Positions 44,190 through 54,153 are shown, counted from the first letter of the stretch. The stretch is DNA of 64,000 bases from Nitrospirota bacterium (GCA_016207885.1 JACQZE010000030.1:21566-85565); one strand, 5' to 3'. The notes: generated by a model not told the origin, from the letters alone. Program-made: numbers and translations.

Positions 44190-46028
44190 TCAACTAAGCC
44201 TCTCTCTTATCCTCTTTTCCATAAAGAGCAGTAAGATTGCCAGTATCCCGAATATCTTCCACATTGCTGAGTAGGATATAAATGCTGTCTTGTTAATCTC
44301 TTGTGTTCTTCCGTGAGGCGGTGTATATTCAGCAGGATTTATGTCTGATTCTGCAGGGGGAATATTCACTGCAAACTTTATTTCCCCGCCTTCATGTAAC
44401 ACACTGTAGATACCCGCATTGGATGTATCGCTGAATATAATGCCGCCGTTTTCAATCTCAATATTCCTCTCACTCCCATCGGGATACTTAACAATTGTTT
44501 TGCTCCTGTTGCCGGATTTTTCAGTAAGCCTGGTGGAGAAGGCCTCCCCGCCGTTGATATTATATTTTTCCCTATTATCCTTATCAGGCTGAAGCCGGTT
44601 CATAAGGTTAGTGAAAAACACAGGGAAATTTACGCTCTTCGGGAAATTGGAATCCTTAATATCAAAGCTGAGTATCGCCCTGTCTTTGCCCTGCCGGTTT
44701 GAAATGATGATTAACGGGGAACCGGAAGACCCCAAAAGAGCCAGGCCCTCGAATGACCTGACCTTTTTTGCCTTTTGGATCTTAATATCTGAAAAATCTG
44801 TGTAATTCATTACGGGGTGTTCTTTTAATGAATAGATATTTTCCGGCATATAAAAACCATCTCCCCATGAGATCCCGTAAATATCTTTCGCGGGATTGAT
44901 ATAGGCTGACGCCCTGCTCATCTCAACGGTTGGGACATAATTATCATAGATGCCTATGTCATAATATTTTTTCTCAATTGCCTGAATATCTTTTTCATGC
45001 TCTTCAGGGCTCAGGGCTATAACATTGTAGTTTGTTAAACTGCCGAGTAACTTATCAAGAAAGAAGTTCTCTTCCGTTACCAGAAGCACTGAGGTATATG
45101 CGGGCGCGGATAAAACAGCATATCTGTAGTTGTCGGATGACAATGCATCCTTATGGTTGAGTCTTGCTGTAATGTTTCCTGTAACCGCAGGCACTCGGCT
45201 AAAGCTCATTGTTTTCTCTCTGCCGGCAGGCAGTTCGATCCGCTGCGCGTCAATGATCTTGCCCTCAGACAGCAGGTCAACAGTCGATATGGCATCAGCT
45301 TTGCCAAAGTTTTTAACGGTGACGCCGACTGACATATATTCATCATTGTCTCCCTGATATATCTCAAGCGCCTGAATTCCGGCATTCTCTCCGCTTGTTC
45401 CAAAGGGAATAAAGGAGATGTCAGGTGTCTCATCAATAAGTGATGACAGGCCTTCAAAAGCACCGTCGCTGAACAGATAAATATGGTCGCTTTCTCTAAG
45501 GTATGGCTTTATTGTGAGAAGGGCATCCTTTATGTCTGTTGTTGTGTCTCCGGCTTCGATCTCTTTAATAGCCTTGATTATATCTTCTCTGTTTCTGCTG
45601 TATGGGAGGATATGGCTTACAGGTTTTCCGGCTGATATGATCATTACTTCAGCTTCTTTAAAATTTTCAAGCAGCGATAATGCCTTCTTCTTTGCAAGGC
45701 CTATACGGCTTTCTCCATTCTCCAGAGCCTTCATGCTTGCTGTTGCGTCAATGATAAATATTGATCTTTGTACTGTGCCGGATGATCCTCCAAGCCCTGA
45801 TTGCAGCAATGCCGCAAGCAGAAAGAGCAGTATGGCAGTATGAATATAAAAGAGTTTCTCTTTGAAGAATTTATTTAAAAAGGGATGATCTACTGATGTA
45901 TGCCTTAAGCCTTGCCAAAGAAAAAGCGCTGAGACCTTTTCAGGCTTTCTCCTTACCCTCATCGAGTAAATAATAATAAGAGCGGCTGCTGATATAAGGC
46001 TGAAGATCAATGTAAAGAAAATGTTCAT
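44190..46028 (-). CDS. BatA-like membrane VWA protein
   Basis: 612 aa from ATG 46028 (MNIFFTLIFSLISAAALII); an upstream frame opens at 46109 but overlaps the DUF58 gene. An N-terminal BatA-type double helix is followed by a VWA domain (SIFIIDATASMKALENGESR; the DxTAS form still suits a MIDAS), then an Ig-like domain (VGVTVKNFGKADAISTVDLL) and a C-terminal membrane helix before KRIRERLS. It works with MoxR and DUF58 proteins in Bat/aerotolerance-type operons. No ribosome site is obvious, so the start is tentative. Confidence 0.8.
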   Translation of the reverse strand: MNIFFTLIFSLISAAALIIIYSMRVRRKPEKVSALFLWQGLRHTSVDHPFLNKFFKEKLFYIHTAILLFLLAALLQSGLGGSSGTVQRSIFIIDATASMKALENGESRIGLAKKKALSLLENFKEAEVMIISAGKPVSHILPYSRNREDIIKAIKEIEAGDTTTDIKDALLTIKPYLRESDHIYLFSDGAFEGLSSLIDETPDISFIPFGTSGENAGIQALEIYQGDNDEYMSVGVTVKNFGKADAISTVDLLSEGKIIDAQRIELPAGREKTMSFSRVPAVTGNITARLNHKDALSSDNYRYAVLSAPAYTSVLLVTEENFFLDKLLGSLTNYNVIALSPEEHEKDIQAIEKKYYDIGIYDNYVPTVEMSRASAYINPAKDIYGISWGDGFYMPENIYSLKEHPVMNYTDFSDIKIQKAKKVRSFEGLALLGSSGSPLIIISNRQGKDRAILSFDIKDSNFPKSVNFPVFFTNLMNRLQPDKDNREKYNINGGEAFSTRLTEKSGNRSKTIVKYPDGSERNIEIENGGIIFSDTSNAGIYSVLHEGGEIKFAVNIPPAESDINPAEYTPPHGRTQEINKTAFISYSAMWKIFGILAILLLFMEKRIRERLS

Positions 46029-46068
46029 CAGTAAGTATGGGTAAAAAATAATCTGCTCAAAACAATAA

Positions 46069-46941
46069 TTACAGCTGGCGCTGAAAGTACTCTGTAAGCA
46101 ATTTATCAAACGGCCTGTCTGTCAGAGCCTGCTGATACAGAACCCCCTTTGCCTCACAGAAATCTTTAAGCTTGAGATTATAACCCGTTAATTTATTTCG
46201 GTAAATTTCAAGAGCATTCTTGTCCGCGTCTATATCGCTGTAAAGGCCGTCCTCTATATTCTCCAGTCTTATCTTTCCATCAATGACGGGATTTATCTCC
46301 TCTTTGCAAAGCACCTGAATGACATGAACCTCGAACTTTCTGAAGAGCAGATAATTCAGTCCTCTTTCATATCCCTTCTCATCTAAAAAGTCAGAGAGGA
46401 TTATCACAAGCCCGGGAGTCTTTACCTTTGCGGCAAAGTTCTCGAGTGAGCTATTCAGGTCAGTAGCATTGGCCGTCCCGAATGATGAGAGAAAATCAAG
46501 ATACGGGAAGACCTGGTTCTTGCCTCTTCGCGCGGGGATGAGGCCCTCAATATCCGCGGAAAAATATCCGGCTCCGACATGCTCTAACATGGAGAGCCCC
46601 ACATAACCGAGAGATGCGGACAATTTAAGCGCGTATTGAAACTTGGAAGGAGTACCGATATCCATTGATAGGCTCCGGTCGATCAGGATATTTATGTTTA
46701 TATCTTCATCTTCCTGAAATAGCTTGGTGTAGAGTTTTCCGGAGCGGGCGTAAAGGCTCCAGTCGATATAGCGTATGTCATCACCGTTATTATATTCCCT
46801 GTGGTCGGCATACTCGATGCCTGCGCCGTAGCTTCCGCTTCTGCGGCTTCCGCCTTTCTTCCCGGAATATATTCTTTTGGAGAGAAAGACAAGGTGCTCA
46901 AGCCGGTTTAAAAAATCTTTATCAAAAAAGAGCTGGCGCAT
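46069..46941 (-). CDS. DUF58 protein
   Basis: 290 aa. Family signature HREYNNGDDIRYIDWSLYAR, KLYTKLFQEDEDININILID and SLSMDIGTPSKFQYAL, then a VWA-like C-terminal half. DUF58 proteins are encoded beside MoxR ATPases and are thought to recruit them to VWA partners. It lies between moxR-type and BatA-like genes on the same strand. Confidence 0.9.
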   Translation of the reverse strand: MRQLFFDKDFLNRLEHLVFLSKRIYSGKKGGSRRSGSYGAGIEYADHREYNNGDDIRYIDWSLYARSGKLYTKLFQEDEDININILIDRSLSMDIGTPSKFQYALKLSASLGYVGLSMLEHVGAGYFSADIEGLIPARRGKNQVFPYLDFLSSFGTANATDLNSSLENFAAKVKTPGLVIILSDFLDEKGYERGLNYLLFRKFEVHVIQVLCKEEINPVIDGKIRLENIEDGLYSDIDADKNALEIYRNKLTGYNLKLKDFCEAKGVLYQQALTDRPFDKLLTEYFQRQL

Positions 46942-46983
46942 AAATTTTTAATTATGAATGAGGACAGTGGAAACGGCTTTGTT

Positions 46984-47973
46984 TCAATCCATCGCCTTGA
47001 GTATGGTAGAGATGATCCCGTCGGTTTCCATGTTATTGGCCTCTCCCTCAAAGTTCAAAAGAATCCTGTGCCTAAGAGCTGCGAGCGCGGCCTTGCGGAT
47101 ATCATCATAACTGAGGTTGAACCTGCCGTCTCTCAATGCCAGCACTTTTCCGCCTGAGATCAATGCCTGGACACCTCTGGGGCTTGCGCCGTAGCGGATA
47201 TATTTCTTTGCCTCAGCGACGGCATACGGAGAGTCAGGCTGAGTGGCAAGAACTACCTTTATGGCAAACTGCTTAACTTCCTGAGAAACAAGGATATTTT
47301 CTGCCGCTTCCCGTATCTTCAGCAGTTCCTCTCTGCCGCATATCTTCTGAATGACAAAGTCATTGACAGATGTCGAGATGTCAGCTATCTTTTCAAGGTC
47401 TTTGAAAGACGGGTATGATATTTTTATCTTAAAGAAGAACCTGTCTAACTGCGCTTCAGGGAGCGGGAATGTCCCTTCCATCTCGATAGGGTTTTGTGTC
47501 GCAAGAATAAAGAAGGGCTCATCTAATTTATACTGCTTTCCGCTGATCGTTACATGCCGCTCCTGCATCGCTTCGAGAAGAGCGGACTGTGTCTTCGGGG
47601 TCGCCCGGTTGATCTCATCTGCCAAAACAATATTCGCGAATACAGGCCCTTTCTGAAAGGTGAATTCCGGATGCCCGCCCTCATCCCTGTGCAGTATGCT
47701 TGTGCCGGTTATATCAGCGGGCATAAGGTCAGGAGTGAATTGTATCCTTGAGAAAGAGAGGTCAAGCGCCTCAGCAAGGCTTTTTACCAGCAGGGTCTTT
47801 CCGAGGCCGGGGACACCTTCGATAAGCACATGCCCGCCTGCTATCAGCGCGACAACCACTTCATTGACAACATTTTCCTGTCCGACAAATACATTGCCTA
47901 TCGCAGAGATGATATCGTTTATCTTCTTTTGCGATTCCCCGCAGGTCTTTTCAATTTCTGAATCAGATTTCAT
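46984..47973 (-). CDS. MoxR-family AAA+ ATPase
   Basis: 329 aa. Walker A EGVPGLGKTLLVKSL, Walker B NIVLADEINRATPKTQSALL, sensor 1 FFILATQNPIEMEGTFPLPE and the MoxR-specific AQLDRFFFKI. MoxR ATPases act as chaperones for metal-loading or complex assembly together with VWA proteins. It precedes DUF58 and follows the 401-residue membrane protein. Confidence 0.94.
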   Translation of the reverse strand: MKSDSEIEKTCGESQKKINDIISAIGNVFVGQENVVNEVVVALIAGGHVLIEGVPGLGKTLLVKSLAEALDLSFSRIQFTPDLMPADITGTSILHRDEGGHPEFTFQKGPVFANIVLADEINRATPKTQSALLEAMQERHVTISGKQYKLDEPFFILATQNPIEMEGTFPLPEAQLDRFFFKIKISYPSFKDLEKIADISTSVNDFVIQKICGREELLKIREAAENILVSQEVKQFAIKVVLATQPDSPYAVAEAKKYIRYGASPRGVQALISGGKVLALRDGRFNLSYDDIRKAALAALRHRILLNFEGEANNMETDGIISTILKAMD

Positions 47974-47994
47974 GCGTAACCTCTATAATTATTA

Positions 47995-49200
47995 TTACCC
48001 GCCTGAGACAGCGTCAAAATAATCTTTAACTGTTTTATGGTATTTCTTTGGCAAAGACCCTAACGGTATCACGCTGTCCGGGTATTTCAGTATAATGTTC
48101 TCAGCAGGAAATTCCAAGTCTTTTGCAGGATATGTCGCATCATTTGATCCAGACGTTCTCCCCTCACGCGATGAGCCTTTTTTTGAGACTGAAATATCAC
48201 CGGGCGATACCGTACCTTCTGTTTCTCCGGCTACACTTGAAGCAGCTTCGCTTGTTGAGAGACTTTTTGTGTAACTTCCCTTGTCGGATGTCTCTCTTAA
48301 GGGTTTCTTAATCGCTTCAATATCAGCCTCAGCGATATGCTGCTTTGCCGATTCTATGGATTTCAGGATGTCATTGATAGTCTCTTCAATGCCATCTGCA
48401 ATTATTTCTTCTGCAATAACCTGCTCTTTATCAGCGGCGCTCAAGTCTTCGGCGCCGCCCATCTCTTTCAGGTAGAGCCCTTTGATCGATTCGGACGCGT
48501 CTGTCAGCATCAGCAGGGCATCATGCCTGTCTATGTTTTCAGCCTGAAGGCTTTCACCGAGGCTCTCAAGTTTTTTAATGATCTCTTTATCCAATGCCTC
48601 TCCTGCCAATGATCTTGTTTCAACTGTATCGGCAAGTTTTTTTAATTGCGCGCCTTCTTTCTGCACGGCTGATTTAACGTCCGGTGAGAGATCATATATT
48701 TTTGACGATTCCTCTTTTGTGAAATCATAAAAGCTGTAAAAAATAAGCATCCCGCATAAGAGAGCGGAAAGCGGTATCGTGCGGTTCAGTTTCAAGGGGA
48801 AGAGCGGCTGCGGTTTAATCCCTTTCAGTTCCTTCAGTGTATCATGGAAGAGCAGGGCGGCATACGAGTCTTTCTTATCCAGAAAATCAACGGATGTTGT
48901 CAGCCTCTCTTTCAAATTTAAACTGCCATCAATTTTCAGAGCGAGTTCTTTCATCTTTACAGGTTTAAACAGGGAGATGAGAAACAATATGACAGGGCAT
49001 ATCACAAAAACCTGAAGAGGAATAAGAAGCGTGTTGAAGATCATTTTATGAATTATCGCTATTAACGCAAGTACGATAGCAAGAGCGAGCCCGATATTAA
49101 AAAAATCGCATATGATCTGCAGGCGGCGGGCGCGGCTGAAGCTTTTCAATGCTCTTAAAAGCAGCCCGCGCGTTTCAATGTCATTATGATCTGTCTTCAT
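47995..49200 (-). CDS. Membrane protein of unknown function
   Basis: 401 aa with two close membrane helices (about residues 33-55 and 60-82), a third near 140, then a long charged, partly coiled region (about 160-310; GEALDKEIIKKLESLGESLQ) and a Ser/Gly-rich tail. No family recognised. Position between the ABC permease and MoxR genes suggests a scaffold for this envelope complex. Confidence 0.65.
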   Translation of the reverse strand: MKTDHNDIETRGLLLRALKSFSRARRLQIICDFFNIGLALAIVLALIAIIHKMIFNTLLIPLQVFVICPVILFLISLFKPVKMKELALKIDGSLNLKERLTTSVDFLDKKDSYAALLFHDTLKELKGIKPQPLFPLKLNRTIPLSALLCGMLIFYSFYDFTKEESSKIYDLSPDVKSAVQKEGAQLKKLADTVETRSLAGEALDKEIIKKLESLGESLQAENIDRHDALLMLTDASESIKGLYLKEMGGAEDLSAADKEQVIAEEIIADGIEETINDILKSIESAKQHIAEADIEAIKKPLRETSDKGSYTKSLSTSEAASSVAGETEGTVSPGDISVSKKGSSREGRTSGSNDATYPAKDLEFPAENIILKYPDSVIPLGSLPKKYHKTVKDYFDAVSGG

Positions 49201-49213
49201 CAGTAAACCTTTG

Positions 49214-49837
49214 TTAAAAGCTGAAAGCGAGAAAGTTTGTAACTATTGAAGAAGGATAATAGAGATATCCTGCAAGATACGCTGTTGTGATCATGAAAAT
49301 AAAAGAATAGGCCGCGGCAAGAGAATGCTCAGGCCTTTTAATAAGTAATGCGGAAAAAAGGCCTGTGACCCCGCAGCATAATACAAATGCTGTTAACAGA
49401 CTCAGAAGGAGCGCCAGTTCCTCCATCGTAATCCCTCCTGTGCTTAATGATAACAGAAAAAGGGGGATTGCAATGAGTATAAGAAGCATCCAGATGATAA
49501 TGGATGCTGTGATCTTGCAGAAGATGATCTTCATTAATCCATAAGGCGCTATCTGAAGAAGTTCGAGCATATCCCCATCCCTTTCCCTTGTCATAAGACG
49601 TACGGCAAAAGCGGGGAATGCAAATGCTGTCAACAAAAGCTGAGCCGCGAAAAGCCTGCCTGTCAGTATCTTGCCCGCGCTCTTGAGTGAATTATCATAC
49701 ATCACAGCTCCCTGCAAGGCCGGCATAATGGCTCCGTAGAAGATGAGGAGGAGAAGTATCGCATAAAATATCAGGAAGTAATACGGAGCGCGTCCGCGGA
49801 AAAAATACTTCCATTCTCTAATCAGAACAGGATTCAT
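49214..49837 (-). CDS. ABC-2 type permease subunit
   Basis: 207 aa, six membrane helices. MNPVLIREWKYFFRGRAPYY and RDGDMLELLQIAPYGLMKII are typical of ABC-2 permeases that follow a CcmA-like ATPase. It overlaps that ATPase gene by 20 bases. A second ABC-2 permease stands at 55817. Confidence 0.85.
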   Translation of the reverse strand: MNPVLIREWKYFFRGRAPYYFLIFYAILLLLIFYGAIMPALQGAVMYDNSLKSAGKILTGRLFAAQLLLTAFAFPAFAVRLMTRERDGDMLELLQIAPYGLMKIIFCKITASIIIWMLLILIAIPLFLLSLSTGGITMEELALLLSLLTAFVLCCGVTGLFSALLIKRPEHSLAAAYSFIFMITTAYLAGYLYYPSSIVTNFLAFSF

Positions 49838-50558
49838 CTTCCCCCTTCCTTAACTCGTTAATTCTTCTCTCTATTGATTCACGGCTCTCTACTCCTGACT
49901 GAAATATCCATATGAGCCTTCCTTCATGGAGCACTCCGATCCGGTGCGCAATGTTATTCAGGAACGATATAGAATCTGAAGCCGCTACTACCGCCTTCCC
50001 ACTGCCGCTCCGGCCTTTAATAACAGAGAGCAGGCTTTCAAGTCCGGTAGTGTCCATTCCGCATTCAGGATCATCCAGCAGAAGCAGTGAAGGGTTGTGC
50101 ATGACCGACCGCGCTAATGAGACCTTCTGTTTTTCTTCTGCCGAAAGTTCAGAGAGCAGCTTGTCTTTAGTATGGGTTAAATCCAGTTCATTTAACAGGC
50201 TGTCAAGATAGTGAAGATATTCGCCATTCTTTTTCCAGTACATTGAAAGAAAAAAATCGAGATGTTCATTGACGGTTGATCCGCTGTCAGAAACGGCTGA
50301 GTCCGGCATGTACCCTATCATGGGGCGTACGCGGTTTCTCTCCTTTACAATATCAAATCCGGAAACTTTAACTTTTCCTGCTGAGGGATTTATAATGGTC
50401 GCTAATATCTTAAGAAAGGCTGTCTTGCCTGAGCCTTTTAATCCGGTAATCCCGAATACCTCGCCTTCCCGGACAGTGAGGTCAATCCCGTCAAGAATGG
50501 TTTTGTTATCTGTTGTCAGGTTTAACTGTGAAATAGATATCATAATTATTTTCGTCAT
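49818..50558 (-). CDS. ABC transporter ATPase (ABC-2 type)
   Basis: 246 aa. Walker A GLKGSGKTAFL, signature LSAEEKQKVSLARS (LSAEE rather than LSGGQ), Walker B LLLLDDPECGMD with Asp-Pro-Glu where most have Asp-Glu-Pro, and a weak H-loop (AASDSI). The altered signature and Walker B suggest slow or regulatory ATP use. ATG 50558 lies within the repeat at 50554; ATG 50543 (MISISQLNL) is an equal candidate start. Confidence 0.82.
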   Translation of the reverse strand: MTKIIMISISQLNLTTDNKTILDGIDLTVREGEVFGITGLKGSGKTAFLKILATIINPSAGKVKVSGFDIVKERNRVRPMIGYMPDSAVSDSGSTVNEHLDFFLSMYWKKNGEYLHYLDSLLNELDLTHTKDKLLSELSAEEKQKVSLARSVMHNPSLLLLDDPECGMDTTGLESLLSVIKGRSGSGKAVVAASDSISFLNNIAHRIGVLHEGRLIWIFQSGVESRESIERRINELRKGEDESCSD

Positions 50559-50646
50559 TCCGGCTTGTCCGGAATCTTTTTTGAATCTGTCATGCTGGTT
50601 ATTTCAGCATCTTTATTTAAGAAGATTCCGGACAAGCCGGAATGAC
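50554..50646. repeat. Dispersed inverted repeat, copy 4 (complete)
   Basis: GTCATTCCGGCTTGTCCGGAATC at the left and GATTCCGGACAAGCCGGAATGAC at the right are exact inverted copies, with about 45 bases between. This is the clearest member of the family. Confidence 0.88.
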
Positions 50647-50681
50647 ATTAATATACATATAAAGTTCTTGGAAGAAGCAAA

Positions 50682-52232
50682 TTACAAATGATAGAGAAGA
50701 AATGTTTCTTCTTTCTCTACAAGCAGCCCGCTATCATTAGATTGAAGAAGCGGCCTTTCCCATAAGCCCACTATCTTCATGCCTTGGGATGCCGCGCCTT
50801 CTTCATTATTCAGGATATATCTGCTGATCCATTGCCTGCCTTCAGGATAAGGAAGGTATTTATCTTTTTCAACGATGATATCAACAGATATCGTACTCCC
50901 TGCCTCGATTGAAGGCAGCGAAAAAAATCTCTCATTTATATATATGAATGCTTCTTTCAACCGGTAATCTGATAAGTTCTCTATCTTGCCTTGAATCCCT
51001 TCAGCATAAACTTTCAGATCTGCATTAAGAGGCGTTTTCAGCTTTTCAAATCTTTCCCATATAATATCTTTGTGCCCAAACATCATCAGATCAGCGGTTA
51101 TCTTTTTTATAAGGCCGTTTTCATAAACTCCTGTTTTAACAGCGTTGGCATCAATGTCAGCAGGATAAATAAAGCCTCCCTGAAATTCAGCGCTCATGGC
51201 TGTATTCCTTACGGATATCAGGCTCATTCTTGATTGCAAAAACGCGTCTTCTCCATTGCTGATGTTTATCACGCTGTTGCCGCGCAAACGGTTTTTGCCG
51301 TTCAGCATCCCCATTGAAGCGAGTGAAGCGGTTACGACAAGTATGCATATCAGAGGCAATATAAATCTTCTGTATCTTTTATTCCATGCGAATCCGGCAA
51401 GCGCAAGTAAAACAAGATGGCCAGTATTCCATTTCACAACATTCAGGAAAAGGCTTTTAACTTCTTCAGACGGACTCTCAGCAGGAATGTGCATCGCTCT
51501 GTTCTGTCCGGCATGAGATATCCGTAAACCGTTTTGAGGCATTACGTAAGGGAGTATCTCCTGAAAAAAATCCTGTTTGTATATCTCAGGATATATGCTC
51601 TCGCCTATATAAAGTGAACCTCCTGAGAGGGCATATCCCTTTAGCGCTGTTAATTGCGCGGCTGTCATAAATTCAACAGCATCAGCATCAAGCAATACAT
51701 AATCTGCTGATTCATATCCCTTCCAGATATCCCAAAGCTCAGCCGGTGTTACCTGAGAAAAAGTATCTTCATTATTGAAGGCTGAATTTAAAGAGGGCAA
51801 TTTCCCCCTCTCTTTTGATATATGCAGAGCAAGCCTTTTTCTGCTTATAAATTGGGAGGTTTTGATATCTTTTTTAAAGGTGAATCCATCATGGGCGGTA
51901 AATTGCAGCATCAGGCCGCTGCCTGCGGCCGGATGCGCAAGTATCCATTTTTCATATGTTGAATACGGCTCTAACCTGACGGTGATGTCGTACTCCATCA
52001 AGCCTCCGGTTATTTTAATATCCCCTTCAACTGCCTTGTCCTCAGCGTTTTCAATAACGATCTTCAGAGGCAGTCCCTTGCCTTTTATGTAGAGCCCGTC
52101 AAAAGCGGATGTCACAGTTATGCGAGAAGATGAGAGCGCCGGGACATTATTAATGCAAAAGAGGGATAAAACCAGAAGGGCTATTATAAAAAAAACAGCC
52201 CTTCTGATCTTAGAAAGAGAGATGGGATCCAT
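50682..52232 (-). CDS. Exported/membrane protein with amidotransferase-like fold
   Basis: 516 aa. An N-terminal helix or signal (about residues 10-32), a beta-rich domain (about 35-125), a segment ALKGYALSGGSLYIGESIYP resembling the flavodoxin-like part of membrane VWA/GATase proteins, two membrane helices near 270-315, and a C-terminal beta domain. No catalytic residues are evident. It lies between the toroid protein and the ABC ATPase and may be the periplasmic partner of that transporter. Confidence 0.62.
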   Translation of the reverse strand: MDPISLSKIRRAVFFIIALLVLSLFCINNVPALSSSRITVTSAFDGLYIKGKGLPLKIVIENAEDKAVEGDIKITGGLMEYDITVRLEPYSTYEKWILAHPAAGSGLMLQFTAHDGFTFKKDIKTSQFISRKRLALHISKERGKLPSLNSAFNNEDTFSQVTPAELWDIWKGYESADYVLLDADAVEFMTAAQLTALKGYALSGGSLYIGESIYPEIYKQDFFQEILPYVMPQNGLRISHAGQNRAMHIPAESPSEEVKSLFLNVVKWNTGHLVLLALAGFAWNKRYRRFILPLICILVVTASLASMGMLNGKNRLRGNSVINISNGEDAFLQSRMSLISVRNTAMSAEFQGGFIYPADIDANAVKTGVYENGLIKKITADLMMFGHKDIIWERFEKLKTPLNADLKVYAEGIQGKIENLSDYRLKEAFIYINERFFSLPSIEAGSTISVDIIVEKDKYLPYPEGRQWISRYILNNEEGAASQGMKIVGLWERPLLQSNDSGLLVEKEETFLLYHL

Positions 52233-52235
52233 TCA

Positions 52236-53333
52236 TTATAATTTATTGTATTCGGTTTCGAGAGCAAGAAGGGCATGGGCGGTGGCAAGGTCTTTATTGC
52301 CTTCCCAGAATTCCGTGTCTTTAGTATTGACCCAGAATCCTTCCTTATCCTGAAGGCTCATTAATTTCCCGGCAAGTTCGCTGTACCAGTCATGCTTGAC
52401 CCCGTCTTGTGTCGTTATGTATTTTTCACCGTATAAAGAGAGGGCTTTTGACATCGTATCGTAGTAGAAATAAAGCGCCTTCACTCCGTAATTGGTATTC
52501 TCGTTCAGGTTGTAGTTTTTCTGTACCCAGTCAAAGGATGTTTTTAATCTCGGGTCGTCTTTGGCAATATTTGCAAAGATCAGGCCCTTGATCCCGGCAA
52601 ATGTCATGCTGCCGTATGATACATAATCAGGCACAAAGGTCAGTTTGGGAGAATAAATAAAGCCGCCGTCATCCTTTGCCCATGCCTGGTCATTTGATTC
52701 GCTCCTGTTCTGGCATCTGTCTATGAATTTTATCGCCTTCTCCCATACAGGGCTGTCCTTGGGAAGCCCTGATTCTTTGAGCGCCTCAAGCGCGTACTGA
52801 AGGTTGGCAAGGTCAGGCCGCTCATCTCCGCCGTAGCCTATGCCACCAAAATATTTGTCTGAAGGCTTGTATCCTTCTTCTTCATCCGACTGGCTTTTGA
52901 TAAGGTAGTCCTGCGCCTTTTTAATTATATCCGCGTACTTCGGGTTCTTTGTGTTTGCAAGGGCGAGCAGGGCAAGCGCTGTGTTGTAGGATGCCGGAGG
53001 GTCTTTATAGATCGAACCGTCTTCTTTTACATGGGACAGAATAAAGAGTATGCCGTCTCTCACAAAGGGGTCGTCATCTTCATTATACTCTCTATGGCTC
53101 TTCATATAAGCCATAACAACAAGCGATGTGACACCGACATTATCGCTCCATGAACCGTTCTTCTGCTGGCTGGCGCGGAGCCAGTGCATGGCGTTGTCAA
53201 CGGATTTTTTAACTCTCGGTTTCAGGTCGCTGTCAGCTCCAAAAGAGGGCGCAGCTACAGCTATAAAAAAGAATAAACAAATGATGCTTATTATCCTCTG
53301 ACTAACTCCGGGTTGATACATTTTGTTCCTCAT
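52236..53333 (-). CDS. Exported alpha/alpha-toroid (prenyltransferase/squalene-oxidase repeat) protein
   Basis: 365 aa. Signal peptide (near APSFGADS), then toroid repeats: ALHWLRASQQKNGSWSDN-type motifs near residue 50, YNTALALLALANTKNPKYAD, DDGGFIYSP and DKEGFWVNTKDTEFWEGNK. The fold is that of terpene cyclases and protein prenyltransferases, but an exported protein without a DxDD motif is unlikely to be a cyclase; a binding role is more plausible. It is the first gene of the run reaching 41478. GGAGGGG lies before ATG 53333. The PKD protein at 34893 carries a similar toroid. Confidence 0.8.
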   Translation of the reverse strand: MRNKMYQPGVSQRIISIICLFFFIAVAAPSFGADSDLKPRVKKSVDNAMHWLRASQQKNGSWSDNVGVTSLVVMAYMKSHREYNEDDDPFVRDGILFILSHVKEDGSIYKDPPASYNTALALLALANTKNPKYADIIKKAQDYLIKSQSDEEEGYKPSDKYFGGIGYGGDERPDLANLQYALEALKESGLPKDSPVWEKAIKFIDRCQNRSESNDQAWAKDDGGFIYSPKLTFVPDYVSYGSMTFAGIKGLIFANIAKDDPRLKTSFDWVQKNYNLNENTNYGVKALYFYYDTMSKALSLYGEKYITTQDGVKHDWYSELAGKLMSLQDKEGFWVNTKDTEFWEGNKDLATAHALLALETEYNKL

Positions 53334-53411
53334 AAATCCCCTCCGTTATCAATTTTCGAGATTTATAATGATTATTTTAAAAACACTTTGTCAAGGCAAG
53401 GTCAGAATGAT

Positions 53412-53729
53412 TTAGCGTTTTTCTTCAAATAGTTTCAGGCTCAGCAGCCGGGAGCTGTGAATGACTCGCAGGATAAGTATAGTTAGCGCATCAATCCTAA
53501 AGATAGTTCTGTAATCGCCATATATGATATGCCGATATTCTTTCGCCAATTCTTGTGATTCAGGGATAACCGGACAGCGCAAAGGAAGTTGTTCTAACGA
53601 ATTGATCTGCCTTTCTATTTCAACAACCCACTTTCTTGCCGCTATTTCATTATCAGAGGCAATGTGTTGGAAGATACTCTTTATGTCGCATTCAGCAGTC
53701 TGGGTGATCTTAACCAGATACTTTTGCAC
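53412..53729 (-). CDS. ParE/RelE-superfamily toxin
   Basis: 105 aa. YLVKITQTAECDIKSIFQHI, ARKWVVEIERQINSLEQLP and KEYRHIIYGDYRTIFRID are the RelE/ParE fold. It overlaps its antitoxin gene by 20 bases. RelE-type toxins cut mRNA on ribosomes and ParE-type toxins poison gyrase; the sequence does not decide which. Confidence 0.88.
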   Translation of the reverse strand: MQKYLVKITQTAECDIKSIFQHIASDNEIAARKWVVEIERQINSLEQLPLRCPVIPESQELAKEYRHIIYGDYRTIFRIDALTILILRVIHSSRLLSLKLFEEKR

Positions 53730-53994
53730 TCTTTTTGAACTCCCTTAAGAAATCTTTTGCTTTTCTGGTGCGGCCCTCACTGACATCTTTTTCCGCTTCA
53801 GCTAAAAGCATTCCAAGATTTAAGGATCTCAGCTTTTTTTCAAAAACATCTACATCTAACAAAACAGCATCCGGCTTGCCGTTGACAGTAACAATAATAG
53901 GGCGGCCGGTATGGTGCATTTGTTTGAAAATCTCATTCGTTTTCTTTTTAAGGTCAGAGACAGTTTTTATGTCTTCAGAAATGCTTATAGCCAT
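53710..53994 (-). CDS. Phd/YefM-family antitoxin
   Basis: 94 aa from ATG 53994; ATG 54006 is possible but has no spaced ribosome site. ISISEDIKTVSDLKKKTNEI, GRPIIVTVNGKPDAVLLDVD are the Phd/YefM DNA-binding fold, followed by a C-terminal toxin-binding helix rich in Arg and Lys. It neutralises the toxin encoded just after it and represses the pair. Confidence 0.88.
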   Translation of the reverse strand: MAISISEDIKTVSDLKKKTNEIFKQMHHTGRPIIVTVNGKPDAVLLDVDVFEKKLRSLNLGMLLAEAEKDVSEGRTRKAKDFLREFKKSAKVSG

Positions 53995-54153
53995 AACATA
54001 GCCCATCCTTTTTAATATTATATTTGATGCTTAATATGATACCATACAAAAGAATTAAAGGTTGTTATGTTTTATACTTGTAACATTCACATCAAAATAA
54101 TATAATTGTCTCATTCAAGAAAATATGATTTTAGTATTTTGATAGGGGCAACT

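Noticed and set aside
52236..53333. Squalene-hopene cyclase for hopanoid synthesis
   Set aside because: It has a signal peptide, is about half the length of such cyclases and lacks a DxDD catalytic motif.
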